DNA of 64,000 nucleotides from Rhizobiales bacterium 62-47 (lineage in GTDB: Bacteria > Pseudomonadota > Alphaproteobacteria > Rhizobiales > Xanthobacteraceae): positions 869,150-933,149 of the forward strand of contig MKVX01000018.1 of NCBI GenBank assembly GCA_001899255.1, in the 5' to 3' direction. Under the pieces are notes generated by a model. It saw nothing but the letters and a program-made list of their open reading frames with translations. It made no database searches and had not been told where the DNA came from. The translations under genes were made by a program, and so were the position numbers. Every line of letters starts with the position of its first letter. Within the stretch, counting starts at the first letter, position 1. This document shows, piece after piece, positions 28,485 through 36,594 of the stretch.

Positions 28485-29687
28485 ATGGACATCCACGCAA
28501 CACTCCCGCCCAAGGGCCGTGACCTCCGGCTGGATTTCTTCCGCGGCATCGCCAACTGGGCGATTTTCCTGGACCATATCCCCGACAACGCCGTCAACTG
28601 GATCACGACCCGTAACTACGGTTTCAGCGATGCCGCCGACCTGTTCGTCTTCATTTCGGGCTACACGGCATCGTTCGTTTACGCCAAGATGATGCTGGAG
28701 CGCGGATTCATCGTCGGCGCGACGCGGCTGTTCAAGCGCGTCTGGCAGCTCTATGTCGCTCACGTCATCCTGTTCGTAATCTATATCGCCGCGATCGGCT
28801 ACGTCGCGCAACGCTACAACGACGTCGAGATCATCAACGAGTTCAACGTCGCAGGATTGGTCGAAAATCCGATTCAAACGCTGACGCAAGGGCTGCTGCT
28901 GCGGTTCAAGCCGCTCAATCTGGACGTGCTGCCGCTCTATATCGTGCTGATGGGTTTCTTCCCGCCGGTGCTGTGGATGATGCTGCGCCGGCCGGATCTG
29001 ACCATGATCGGATCCTTGCTGCTGTATTTCGCAGCGCGCCAGTTCGGCTGGAATTTCCAGGCCTATCCCGACGGGACGTGGTACTTCAACCCGTTCTGCT
29101 GGCAGCTGCTGTTCATGTTCGGCGCGTGGTTCGCACTCGGCGGAGCTACGGAATCTCGCTCCATCATCAAGTCGCCGGTCCTGCTTTATTTCGGTGTGGC
29201 ATATCTGGTTTTTGCGCTGGTCATGACCATGGCCGCCCGTTTTCCGGACTTCGCCGCCCTGCTGCCGCAGTGGCTTGACGATGCCTTCATCCCCAACGAC
29301 AAGACCAACCTCGCGCCCTATCGCGTGCTGCACTTCGTCATCATCGCCTTCCTGGTGACACGCTTCGTCTCGAAGGATTGGCGCGGCCTGGAATGGCGCA
29401 TCTTCCAGCCGCTCATCAAGTGCGGCCAGCAATCGCTCGCAGTGTTCTGCGTGGGCGTGTTCCTGTCATTCGTCGGGCACTTCGCCCTGACCATGAGCTA
29501 CGGCTCTCTGTGGGCGCAAATCGGCGTCAGCGTCGCCGGTATCTTCGCAATGACGGTCGTCGCCTACTACATTTCATGGTCGAAGAAGCAGGATAAGCCG
29601 CTGCCGAAACCGGCAGCGGCAGCGGCACCGGGAGCTGTTCGGCCGCCGGAAGCAACGAAGGCCATCCCGGAGCGTGTCGACTCCTGA
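28485..29687 (+). CDS. opgC: OpgC-domain membrane acyltransferase
   Basis: 400 residues from the ATG at 28485. About ten membrane segments; the N-terminus (RDLRLDFFRGIANWAIFLDHIP) carries the conserved Asp and FFRG motif of OpgC proteins, which add succinyl groups to osmoregulated periplasmic glucans. The C-terminus is Pro/Ala-rich. No opgG/opgH or glucan synthase gene is in the window, so a substrate other than periplasmic glucan is possible. The frame could begin at 28416, but that start lacks family resemblance. Confidence 0.85.
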   Translation: MDIHATLPPKGRDLRLDFFRGIANWAIFLDHIPDNAVNWITTRNYGFSDAADLFVFISGYTASFVYAKMMLERGFIVGATRLFKRVWQLYVAHVILFVIYIAAIGYVAQRYNDVEIINEFNVAGLVENPIQTLTQGLLLRFKPLNLDVLPLYIVLMGFFPPVLWMMLRRPDLTMIGSLLLYFAARQFGWNFQAYPDGTWYFNPFCWQLLFMFGAWFALGGATESRSIIKSPVLLYFGVAYLVFALVMTMAARFPDFAALLPQWLDDAFIPNDKTNLAPYRVLHFVIIAFLVTRFVSKDWRGLEWRIFQPLIKCGQQSLAVFCVGVFLSFVGHFALTMSYGSLWAQIGVSVAGIFAMTVVAYYISWSKKQDKPLPKPAAAAAPGAVRPPEATKAIPERVDS

Positions 29688-29962
29688 CTGGGCGGCAGCA
29701 GCGTAAGAGCGGCCAAACATCTCCGCCGGGGGCGATTGAAAATGGTCGGAGCAATTTGAGTGGACATGCGCCGACCAAAAAAAGCAATAAAATCAACGGC
29801 GAGCTATTCCGTCGGCAAGAACCGGGGGCGATTGTGGACCCGCCCATTCCTCATTCGAGCCGCTCAGGCGATGCCCGTCGCCCAAACAAAGGCGCATAGC
29901 TTCCTCAGCTTTTGCCGAAAGACCAAAAGGACTAATACGACTGACGGAGTTCGTATTCGCTA
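29688..29962. other. Gap downstream of opgC with a tRNA-Pro 3'-end-like sequence
   Basis: 275 nt. It holds a 17-nt sequence (29737-29753) that matches the 3' end and immediate downstream flank of tRNA-Pro with one mismatch. A 67-codon frame ending at 29963 has an unremarkable basic product and is not called. No terminator is obvious. Confidence 0.4.
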
Positions 29963-30196
29963 ATGGTCAATCATTTCCTCTTGGCAATCGCGGTTGGGCT
30001 GTCGGGACCGCTTCTAACGATTCTGCCGGTGAACTGGGGAACTGCAGCAGGGACAGCATTCCCGCCCTTAGTCTGGCTCATAGTTTTTTCATTCGCCCAT
30101 GAGGCTCACGGTCGCAAGAGTGCGTGGCTGTTGATTACATCACCGCTTCTGTTCGTCGCGCCAATCAAGCTTCTTGCCGCTTTCGGTCAGCTCTGA
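29963..30196 (+). CDS. Small hypothetical membrane protein
   Basis: 77 residues with three hydrophobic stretches (MVNHFLLAIAVGLSGPLL, AFPPLVWLIVFSFAHE, AWLLITSPLLFVAPIKLLA) separated by short polar turns. I do not recognise the family. A GGAG lies 14 nt before the ATG, a little far. It sits in the gene-poor stretch that ends at tRNA-Pro, so it may belong to acquired DNA. The regular alternation of hydrophobic and loop segments argues for a real inner-membrane protein. Confidence 0.5.
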   Translation: MVNHFLLAIAVGLSGPLLTILPVNWGTAAGTAFPPLVWLIVFSFAHEAHGRKSAWLLITSPLLFVAPIKLLAAFGQL

Positions 30197-30877
30197 ATAA
30201 GAAGATCGAACCGTGACGCAATCCTGAAGCGGAAATTTGGCGACTTGCTGGGCCGCGATCGGACAAGCTGGGCGACGGCAGGTGCAGCATGTTTTCACGC
30301 GGGACCGTGCGTCGCTTACCGGCTTGCTGGATTCGTAAGTTGGCGCATCGTAAGGAACGAACTTGACGGTGACCGGATATTCGTAGCGGCGCAGTCGGTG
30401 CGCCCACACTGTTGCGGGCGACGAATGCCTAAGCCGCCATTGTGCAGCAGCGCGTCAGCAGTAAGCAATTCGCAAAAGCGGGATGCCGACATGACGTCGC
30501 TCGCTCGGGGCGTGAAGCTGTTTAAAATTGCAGGATCGGGAGCGCACTCTTTGCCTGGATTGGTCCGCCGAGGGACATAAAGGGGCACTGTCCCTAGCGG
30601 GCCACTAATGGCAGCGACGGCGGCGCGGACCAGTGACGCCTTAAGTGCAACGCATGGGGTGACGACAACACCGACAGCATACGGGTCACGCCGAATGCTT
30701 CGCTCAGCCAAGCGTCAGAGCGCAAGGTTGCTCTTAGTCTCAAGACTAATGAGCTTTTGGAATCGGGATGTCATGGAGCGGACAAGATAAGAGATAAGGG
30801 TGTCTTTTCAGTAAGGGGTGCTGACGTGACACAGCCTCTCGATCTGTCTGGGTAACAGCTTCGCTTAGCTCTGAAAA
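30197..30877. other. Gene-poor 0.7-kb region downstream of tRNA-Pro
   Basis: 681 nt without a convincing gene. The longest frame (minus, 30316-30711, 131 codons) has no recognisable family, no ribosome site and an odd amino-acid composition. The segment lies on the 3' side of tRNA-Pro, the usual entry point of integrative elements, and may be remnant DNA. Confidence 0.4.
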
Positions 30878-30954
30878 TGGTCGGGGCAGCTGGATTCGAA
30901 CCAACGACCTGCAGTACCCAAAACTGCCGCGCTACCAGGCTGCGCTATACCCCG
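30878..30954 (-). tRNA. tRNA-Pro (anticodon TGG)
   Basis: Read on the minus strand: acceptor CGGGGTA pairs with TGCCCCG (one T-G pair), anticodon stem GCAGT/ACTGC around TTTGGGT (anticodon TGG), a normal T arm with GGTTCGAATCC, discriminator A and an encoded CCA (30878-30880 on the plus strand). It lies 63 nt downstream of the DUF192 gene on the same strand. Confidence 0.97.
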
Positions 30955-31017
30955 ATTTCCCTGGAAAGACGTCTCGATACACGCTCGCGGCGGCGCCAGC
31001 AAGGCACCACAGCGGCC

Positions 31018-31509
31018 CTAGCGCGCATTGAACAGCGGAAAGGCCACGCGGTCGCCGGGGGCGATGCCATATTTCCTGGCGGTTCCGGCAACGACCTCCA
31101 GAACGCCCCGCGCCAGCCCCCGCGATGGGATGATCTTCGTCGATTGCGGCTCGGTATTCTCAGCGATCCGCAAAATCCGCCCATCGGCCCGGATGAAGAT
31201 CATGTCGAGCGAGACGAAGGTATTCTTCATCCACATCGACACCTCCTGTTCCGGCGAGAAGTCGAAAAGCATGCCCCGCCCCTCCGGCAATTCCTTGCGG
31301 TACATCAGGCCGGTGCGCTTCTCCTCCTCGGTGGTCGCCACCTCGACGGAAAAGACCTGGACGCCGGATTTAGTGGCGATTTCCAGCGTCTTGAATTCGG
31401 CGGCTTGGGCCAAGTCGACGGACAACCAGCCAACCGTCAAGAGCGCCGCAAAAACCAGCCATAACCGCGCAAGCGAACGGCCCCGACGAGGCCTTGATTG
31501 AAAGTGCAT
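31018..31509 (-). CDS. DUF192 family exported protein
   Basis: 163 residues from the ATG at 31509. An N-terminal arginine-rich signal peptide with a hydrophobic core ([13 protein letters not shown], cleaved near AQA) precedes the DUF192 domain: [45 protein letters not shown], and [14 protein letters not shown]. The family is a small periplasmic beta-barrel of unknown activity. A frame starting at 31569 adds 20 residues before the signal and is less likely. tRNA-Pro follows it on the same strand. Confidence 0.9.
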   Translation of the reverse strand: MHFQSRPRRGRSLARLWLVFAALLTVGWLSVDLAQAAEFKTLEIATKSGVQVFSVEVATTEEEKRTGLMYRKELPEGRGMLFDFSPEQEVSMWMKNTFVSLDMIFIRADGRILRIAENTEPQSTKIIPSRGLARGVLEVVAGTARKYGIAPGDRVAFPLFNAR

Positions 31510-31711
31510 GAATGCAGTCCCGTCGCCGAACTTCTCGTTGTTGTTGTTTAGCGAAGCAAGTGCAGCCAACCTTCTCCGAGGCGCAGCCCTCGCGCCGGCC
31601 GTGCCGCCGTTCGCCGTCGGCGAACTTATCGCAAAGATCGTGGCAAATCGCGGACCGAGGCAGCAAAAAGGCGTCCCGACCGATACTTGAGGTCCGGAAG
31701 AGGTCGCTTCG

Positions 31712-32359
31712 CTAGTGCGACGACAACCCGGGCGCGCCGTTTTCGGGCTGAATTTCAGCCGCCATCATTCCCTTCGAGCCCGGCCCAAAGCGAACGAGCA
31801 CATATTGACCCGGACGAAGCTCGGTCATGCCGAAGCGACGCAACGTTTCCATATGCACGAAAATATCCGGGGTGCCCTCGCCGCAGGTCAGGAAGCCAAA
31901 GCCGCGCAGCCGGTTGAACCACTTGACCTGAGCTCGGACCAGTCCGCTGGTCGGCGTCACACTCACGTGAGTACGCGGCGGCAACATCTGGGCCGGGTGG
32001 ATCGCCGTGGACTCATCCATCGAAACGATTCGGAACGCCTGATAGCCCTTCGCCCTTTGGGTGCACTCGCAAACAACGCGCGCGCCCTCATAGGCGGTCT
32101 GGTAGCCATCACGGCGCAAGACGGTCACGTGCAGCAGCACATCGGCCGCGCCGTTATCCGGAACGATGAAGCCGTAGCCCTTGGAAGCATCGAACCATTT
32201 GATGACGCCGCTGATTTCGACAAGGTCTGCGCTATCGCCGAGACCGAATGGATCGATCGCGGAACTGCGATCGGCATTCGAGAATGCCTCGGAGCGCCCC
32301 CTACCCGGAATGCTCACCTGCCCGGCCAGCCGCTTTGTCTCAAATCCGTCCGACCCCAT
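31712..32359 (-). CDS. Double cold-shock-domain protein
   Basis: 215 residues with two complete cold-shock domains: CSD1 at ~48-115 (IKWFDASKGYGFI, RNP2-like DVLLHV) and CSD2 at ~142-207 (VKWFNRLRGFGFL, DIFVHM). The domains are joined by a ~25-residue linker and preceded by a 47-residue low-complexity head. Tandem CSD proteins are common in alphaproteobacteria; they bind single-stranded nucleic acid and act as RNA chaperones in cold or stationary phase. The long upstream gap fits a regulated 5' leader, as known for cspA-type mRNAs, but no fold was confirmed. Confidence 0.92.
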   Translation of the reverse strand: MGSDGFETKRLAGQVSIPGRGRSEAFSNADRSSAIDPFGLGDSADLVEISGVIKWFDASKGYGFIVPDNGAADVLLHVTVLRRDGYQTAYEGARVVCECTQRAKGYQAFRIVSMDESTAIHPAQMLPPRTHVSVTPTSGLVRAQVKWFNRLRGFGFLTCGEGTPDIFVHMETLRRFGMTELRPGQYVLVRFGPGSKGMMAAEIQPENGAPGLSSH

Positions 32360-32724
32360 GACTCCGGACCCCGCACATCGTTAAATACAGACGATCACAC
32401 GCGTGACGTCACCTCAAAACGGATCCATCAACATGAATGACGATGAAGCCCCCGCGAATCTTACGATTCGAAGATAACACTCCCGCATCGGTCGCAAACA
32501 CAAAAAACAAACACCCGTCGATCTATAAACAGGCTTGCGCGAATACGAATCATTCTGAAATGACACGGCGCGCGGCTTCCATGGCTCAACGCGGAGCCAA
32601 GCCCCGCTTGCATCAACAACTTGTCGGCACAGCGCGACCGTAGCCGTCATGGCGCGGTATTCGTTCGCGCCCCCGCAGCGACGATCGATCCAACACCGTT
32701 GCGACGGATATCGCCCCCGATCAT
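32360..32724. other. Long upstream region of the double cold-shock gene
   Basis: 365 nt between the sirtuin stop and the cold-shock gene start, both on the minus strand. It includes an A-rich, locally low-GC stretch around 32495-32530. It could contain a long 5' leader of the cold-shock mRNA. The small open frames inside (for example plus 32437-32643) have no recognisable product. Confidence 0.4.
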
Positions 32725-33486
32725 CTAATTTCCAACGAACGGTCCGAGCGTTTCGCCGATGTCGCAGCGGATCACCAGATCGGCAACATCGTCCTGCTCC
32801 GTCGGCTCGTTGTTGACGATCACAAGCCGCGCACCACAGTTCTTCGCCAGCAGCGGCATGCCTGCCGCCGGCCACACGACGAGTGACGATCCGACGACCA
32901 AGAACAGATCGCAGCTTTGCGCCAATTCGGTCGCACGGCGCATGGCGTCTTCCGGCATTGGCTGGCCAAAAGAAATCGTCGCGGTCTTCACCGGCTCGCC
33001 GCAGTCATCGCAATTCGGGGCAATTCCGGTGCTCTCGAAGCGTTGCCTGGCCCATACCAAGTTGTAACGCTTCTCGCAGCCAAGGCAGCGGGCATAGGTC
33101 GTATTGCCATGGAGTTCGACGACGTGATCGGCGGCAAATCCAGACGTTTGATGCAGGTTGTCGATATTTTGGGTAATGACCGCCGGAATTTTTCCCGCTC
33201 TATACAGCGATGCAAGCGCTCGATGGCCTCGCCCCGGACGTGCTGCGGCAAATGTCGGTTCCATGTTGAAGCGGCGGCGCCACGATTCATCGCGGGCATC
33301 CTGGCTAGCCACAAACTCATCGAACGGGATCGGCCGGTTGAGGCTCCACAATCCGCCTGGCGAACGAAAGTCGGGAATACCGCTTTCGGTGGAAATTCCC
33401 GCGCCGGTAAACGGCACGATGACATTTGCGGCCGCTATCATCTCGCCGAGTTGATCGACGCCGCTACGAAGATCTGCTGCGATCAT
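32725..33486 (-). CDS. cobB: NAD-dependent protein deacylase (sirtuin)
   Basis: 253 residues. Sirtuin motifs in order: FTGAGISTESGIPDFRSPGGLW (27-47), TQNIDNLHQTSG (105-116), catalytic H126 in ELHGNT, and zinc cysteines C134, C137, C159 and C162. The enzyme removes acyl groups from lysines using NAD+ in the cytosol. The length and zinc spacing match bacterial class III/U sirtuins. It stands alone, 124 nt downstream of the DUF3606 gene. Confidence 0.95.
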   Translation of the reverse strand: MIAADLRSGVDQLGEMIAAANVIVPFTGAGISTESGIPDFRSPGGLWSLNRPIPFDEFVASQDARDESWRRRFNMEPTFAAARPGRGHRALASLYRAGKIPAVITQNIDNLHQTSGFAADHVVELHGNTTYARCLGCEKRYNLVWARQRFESTGIAPNCDDCGEPVKTATISFGQPMPEDAMRRATELAQSCDLFLVVGSSLVVWPAAGMPLLAKNCGARLVIVNNEPTEQDDVADLVIRCDIGETLGPFVGN

Positions 33487-33610
33487 CCAAATTACCTTGG
33501 CCTGAGCTAATGCTGCCGCATAACAGCAGCATTGTGCCCCAGGTCAAATGGATTGGGTATCGCCGATCAGGTTCCGGATCCGAGAAACGGCGGCGGCCAT
33601 GGCCGCTGCG

Positions 33611-33808
33611 CTACTTGCCCAGATGCCGTCGAACTGCGGCCACCGAAGGACCGACCTTACCGATGGCGTCGAACAATTCGTCGCGCGAGACTGTCAGTCG
33701 ATAGGCCCAGTATTCCGTTTGCTTATCGTCAGCGGCGTCGATCGTGGCCGGCGGCTGCACACCGGTGTTCGAAGCCATCACGACCGCAACTGGTGCCAAT
33801 TGTGTCAT
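33611..33808 (-). CDS. DUF3606 domain-containing small protein
   Basis: 65 residues. The C-terminal half (YWAYRLTVSRDELFDAIGKVGPSVAAVRRHL) is the DUF3606 pattern: an aromatic start, VSxDEL, then a helix ending in VRRHL. The N-terminal 35 residues are variable. The function of the family is unknown. A second ATG ten codons downstream is an alternative start. Confidence 0.82.
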   Translation of the reverse strand: MTQLAPVAVVMASNTGVQPPATIDAADDKQTEYWAYRLTVSRDELFDAIGKVGPSVAAVRRHLGK

Positions 33809-34011
33809 GCCGCGAAATTAGCACGGCGGGCTTGTCGCCCAAGCGCTCACCGGAGCCAACATTAACAAAGCATTGATATTTATCCTGCGAACGTAGACAA
33901 TTTCGCCTCTGAAATCGCCCAAGCGAGATGCAACGATAGCAGCCGCTCCGCTGTTGGTCATGGCATTGCCTCCTCAAGCGATTGGCCAAAGAGATCCGGG
34001 AGAAAACGACC

Positions 34012-34461
34012 ATGCGTTATCTGCACACGATGTTGCGCGTTCGTAATCTCGACGCTGCACTGAAGTTTTTCAGCGATGCGTTGGGCTTGAAGGAGGTTCG
34101 CCGCATCGACAACGACAAGGCGAAATTCACGTTGGTCTTCCTCTGTGCTGCGGAGGACGAGGGCTTGCTCAAACAATCAAAGGGCCGCGGCGCACCACTC
34201 GTCGAACTAACTTACAATTGGGACGAGGAAACCTATGGCGAGGATCGCTATTTCGGTCACCTCGCGTATGAGGTCGACGATATCTATGCCACTTGCGATC
34301 GCCTGATGAAGCTGGGCATCACCATCAATCGCCCGCCGCGCGATGGACAGATGGCCTTCATCCGTTCGCCCGACAAACACTCGATCGAACTCCTGCAAAA
34401 AGGCGATGCGTTACCACCGGCCGAACCGTGGAAATCGATGCCGAATACAGGCCATTGGTAA
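34012..34461 (+). CDS. gloA: Lactoylglutathione lyase (glyoxalase I)
   Basis: 149 residues from the ATG at 34012, preceded by a GGGAG ribosome site. A glyoxalase-fold protein with four likely metal ligands: H5, E65, H83 and E126. It begins [20 protein letters not shown] and ends near SIELLQKG, as in GloA. It converts the hemithioacetal of methylglyoxal and glutathione to S-lactoylglutathione. Its usual partner, a glyoxalase II, is not in this window. Confidence 0.93.
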   Translation: MRYLHTMLRVRNLDAALKFFSDALGLKEVRRIDNDKAKFTLVFLCAAEDEGLLKQSKGRGAPLVELTYNWDEETYGEDRYFGHLAYEVDDIYATCDRLMKLGITINRPPRDGQMAFIRSPDKHSIELLQKGDALPPAEPWKSMPNTGHW

Positions 34462-34527
34462 TCCACCCGCGGAACCTTTGACTTGGGCCCGCGTTTTCCT
34501 CTCGACATTCAAACGATGGAGGCGAGG

Positions 34528-34605
34528 ATGGGACGCGGACTATTGTTATGGCTCTTGGGAGTTCCGATTCCGGTGATCATTTTGCTGTGGTTGTTCTTCC
34601 GCTAA
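34528..34605 (+). CDS. 25-residue hydrophobic membrane peptide
   Basis: A 25-codon gene encoding MGRGLLLWLLGVPIPVIILL followed by WLFFR: one continuous membrane helix with a Pro-containing centre and charged ends. A very strong ribosome site (GGAGG then GAGG, 34518-34526) precedes the ATG, and a perfect terminator starts 6 nt after the stop. It lies 66 nt past gloA and could share its transcript. I believe similar tiny peptides occur in related genomes, but the family and its function are not known to me. Confidence 0.75.
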   Translation: MGRGLLLWLLGVPIPVIILLWLFFR

Positions 34606-34611
34606 TCAACG

Positions 34612-34637
34612 AAAAGCCCTGTCCTACAGGGCTTTTT
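34612..34637 (+). terminator. Strong intrinsic terminator after the 25-residue peptide
   Basis: A perfect 11-bp stem: AAAAGCCCTGT (34612-34622), loop CCT, ACAGGGCTTTT (34626-34636), with a T run at its end. The A-rich 5' arm would make it usable in both directions. It ends the gloA/peptide unit. Confidence 0.9.
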
Positions 34638-34664
34638 CGACATCTGTCACCATTTTGCAGAAAG

Positions 34665-34826
34665 TCATGTTCCTGCGCGGAGCCATCTTTCCAGAAGCAG
34701 GACGCCAACGATTACGGCCAGGGTCATTGCCGTAACCACTGCACGTGTCGTCCAACTCATTCCTCGCCCGAACCACCACAGCAGTGCGCAGCACATCAAA
34801 ACCGGAACGATGATTTCAAGATTCAT
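34665..34826 (-). CDS. Small two-helix membrane protein
   Basis: 53 residues: MNLEIIVPVLMCCALLWWFG, a short RGMSWTTR turn, then VVTAMTLAVIVGVLLLERWLR. Two membrane helices with a basic loop and tail. AGAGGCGG lies 5-12 nt before the ATG. The family is unknown to me. It is encoded 34 nt downstream of the porin-like peptide gene on the same strand, so they may share a transcript. The same frame stays open upstream to 35099, but that part overlaps the neighbour and is arginine-rich noise. Confidence 0.6.
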   Translation of the reverse strand: MNLEIIVPVLMCCALLWWFGRGMSWTTRAVVTAMTLAVIVGVLLLERWLRAGT

Positions 34827-34860
34827 TGCGCCGCCTCTGGGGTGAATTGGCGAGAAGCAA

Positions 34861-35121
34861 TCAGCGCCCGCGGCCAGCCCCGCTGGTCCCCGCACCGATG
34901 CTGACCGCACCTCCGATCCGCATGCATGACGTCGAGCCCTCGACGCGGATAAAGCCGGGCCCATATTCCGCGCATGATTTCGACGGCGCGTTCTTCTGGA
35001 GTGCCGTACCGTTCGAAACCGTCGGCTTGCTTTTGCTGTCAGCGAGATTGCTGGTCGGTTGAGCCGCTGCGGCAGAAATCGAAAGTGCGCCAACCGCAAT
35101 CAACATCGCTACGCGACGCAT
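34861..35121 (-). CDS. Small secreted protein with an orphan porin N-terminal motif
   Basis: 86 residues from the ATG at 35121. A signal peptide (MRRVAMLIAVGALSISAAAA) is followed by a Ser/Lys-rich linker and then CAEYGPGFIRVEGSTSC and MRIGG (residues 50-71). This closely resembles the region at the start of the mature Bradyrhizobium/alphaproteobacterial porin (C-x-YG-x-GF...C-x-KIGG), but the protein stops after a Gly/Ser/Arg tail where the porin barrel would begin. No frameshifted barrel is visible downstream, so it is either a relic or a free-standing small protein. Both cysteines of the motif are kept. Confidence 0.7.
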   Translation of the reverse strand: MRRVAMLIAVGALSISAAAAQPTSNLADSKSKPTVSNGTALQKNAPSKSCAEYGPGFIRVEGSTSCMRIGGAVSIGAGTSGAGRGR

Positions 35122-35336
35122 CGGGAATTTCCTTTTCAGACCTAGCCTTCCAAAGTTCGGCCTTCGATCGATTTGATGGGTCCTCGCATAGCATGCCGTA
35201 CAATAACTGGCCACGGCCGTTCCCAACTTATCGCGCCGTATGGAAGCATCTTGTATTGCCCGATGTCGCGAAGCCTTTGCAGAATTTTCAAACAATTTGC
35301 AAGACGTGCCACTGCTGGAGAACCGCAAGCAGTCCT

Positions 35337-35864
35337 CTAGCAGCCTGAGAGATAGTCCCGCACCGCCTTCAAGGCATCGAGTTGCGGCATGCCGACAAGA
35401 ACGCTCTTCGGAGTGCACCACGGGTAGTCAATCGCGGCAAGCCACGTCATGACGGCCGATCGCGTGTCCGGCGCGAGCGCTTCCATTTTCTCAATCTGGA
35501 TGGCGAGTTCGTCGACCCTTCCCGACGTATCGAAGCGCCAATCGTAAGTGCCGCAGCCGACGCGCACCGAATTGTCCGCCTTGGTCGACATTCCAACCAA
35601 CCAGGGACAAGTAAAACGTTGGCGGTCGTCCGGCGCCGGCTTTGCGAGACAGAATGTGTAAACGTTCTCGTATTTCGTGGCGAAGTCGCGAACCAGAACG
35701 TGGCTCACTGCCGCAAGACCGCTCGCGGAGCTCGGGAAAGAAACGGCATCCGACTTCACCTTCATATGCAATTGCACATCGGGCGAAAACGCCTGCTCCA
35801 GAAGAACGGGACGGTTACCATCCTTGGCCGCGATGTAAGTGGCGATGGCAGCAACGGGCGTCAT
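35337..35864 (-). CDS. NTF2/SnoaL-like protein
   Basis: 175 residues. An N-terminal helix (VAAIATYIAAKDGNRPVLLEQAF) followed by strands and VYTFCLAKPAPDDRQRFTCPWLVGMSTK...VRVGCGTYDWRF fits the NTF2-like/SnoaL fold; the C-terminal ~60 residues are less typical. There is no signal peptide. The function is unknown: the fold hosts enzymes and binding proteins alike. A perfect 12-bp inverted repeat lies about 90 nt upstream of its start and may control it. Confidence 0.65.
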   Translation of the reverse strand: MTPVAAIATYIAAKDGNRPVLLEQAFSPDVQLHMKVKSDAVSFPSSASGLAAVSHVLVRDFATKYENVYTFCLAKPAPDDRQRFTCPWLVGMSTKADNSVRVGCGTYDWRFDTSGRVDELAIQIEKMEALAPDTRSAVMTWLAAIDYPWCTPKSVLVGMPQLDALKAVRDYLSGC

Positions 35865-36197
35865 GACGTTCCCCTAAGACAAATCATCTGCTCGGCTCGA
35901 CGCCGCGGCGGGCCTGCCAAACTGATGCCCCAGCAACGCTAACCCGTCTCACTCATACTATTTATCTATAAATAGTATGATTGCCAACGGGGATATTTCG
36001 GAACGCCGTAACGCCAGTCTGCCGAGGTAGGCCAGTCCCTGGAATTCCAGGCCATGGCAATCACAGCGTCGCGTAAAGCGACACCATCAACACTCCGGCA
36101 ACCAGGCGGGTCTTGTTTCCGGCGGGGCACGGCACAACTTGTCTTCTCGCCGGCGCGAGCGGACCTATTCGGGAATTTCAATGGCTGAACCGAAGAA
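35865..36197. other. Gap between the NTF2-like gene and tRNA-Glu
   Basis: 333 nt with no convincing gene. It contains the AT-rich inverted repeat at 35954-35979 described separately and should include the promoter of the minus-strand NTF2-like gene. A minus-strand frame at 35966-36274 runs through the tRNA and is rejected. Confidence 0.5.
35954..35979. repeat. Perfect 12-bp AT-rich inverted repeat
   Basis: CATACTATTTAT, a CT spacer, then ATAAATAGTATG: two perfect 12-bp arms. It is strikingly AT-rich for this genome and has no T tract, so it looks like a binding site rather than a terminator. It lies 90-115 nt upstream of the NTF2-like gene. Confidence 0.8.
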
Positions 36198-36272
36198 TGG
36201 CGCTCCCTAGCGGAATCGAACCGCTCTCTCCACCGTGAAAGGGTGGCGTCCTGACCGATAGACGAAGGGAGC
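36198..36272 (-). tRNA. tRNA-Glu (anticodon TTC)
   Basis: Read on the minus strand: acceptor GCTCCCT pairs with AGGGAGC, anticodon stem GCCAC/GTGGA-type around CCTTTCACG (anticodon TTC), T arm AGCGGTTCGATTCCGCT, discriminator G and an encoded CCA. All arms fold normally. Confidence 0.96.
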
Positions 36273-36594
36273 AAAACCGGGCGAATCTCTCACGCGAGAT
36301 CATCGCCACCGTTTCGCACTATCCCAAATAACCACATGAAAGCAATGACTTAAATAAGACATCCGCATCATGCGGGATCGACCCCGGAGGCGCGATCCAA
36401 AGACAGCGGCGAACGTATAGTGGCGTTTGCACGGAGGGGCAAGCAGCTTCGATCCCGCTGTGGAGCAAATGTCACGGCGGCACGGATCTTGGCAGCAGTC
36501 CGGCTCGTCGTCCGCTATGATGTGGCCCCGATTATTTGCCGCCGCTAACCAGACGCTCGACACGGATCAACGCAGCCTGAAGGAGCATCCTGCG
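36273..36594. other. Divergent gap between tRNA-Glu and the PrsW-like gene
   Basis: 322 nt carrying the tRNA-Glu promoter (minus) and the upstream region of the protease gene (plus). An in-frame extension of the protease to 36427 is possible but has no family resemblance. A short hairpin (CCGCATCATGCGG) lies near 36362-36374. Confidence 0.45.

Noticed and set aside
29760-29963. 67-codon plus-strand frame whose stop overlaps the next start (TAATG)
   Set aside because: The overlap is suggestive, but the product is a featureless basic sequence and there is no good ribosome site.
30316-30711. 131-codon minus-strand frame in the gene-poor region
   Set aside because: No ribosome site, no recognisable family and a composition rich in Pro, Arg, Ser and Cys; it looks like a chance open frame in GC-rich DNA.
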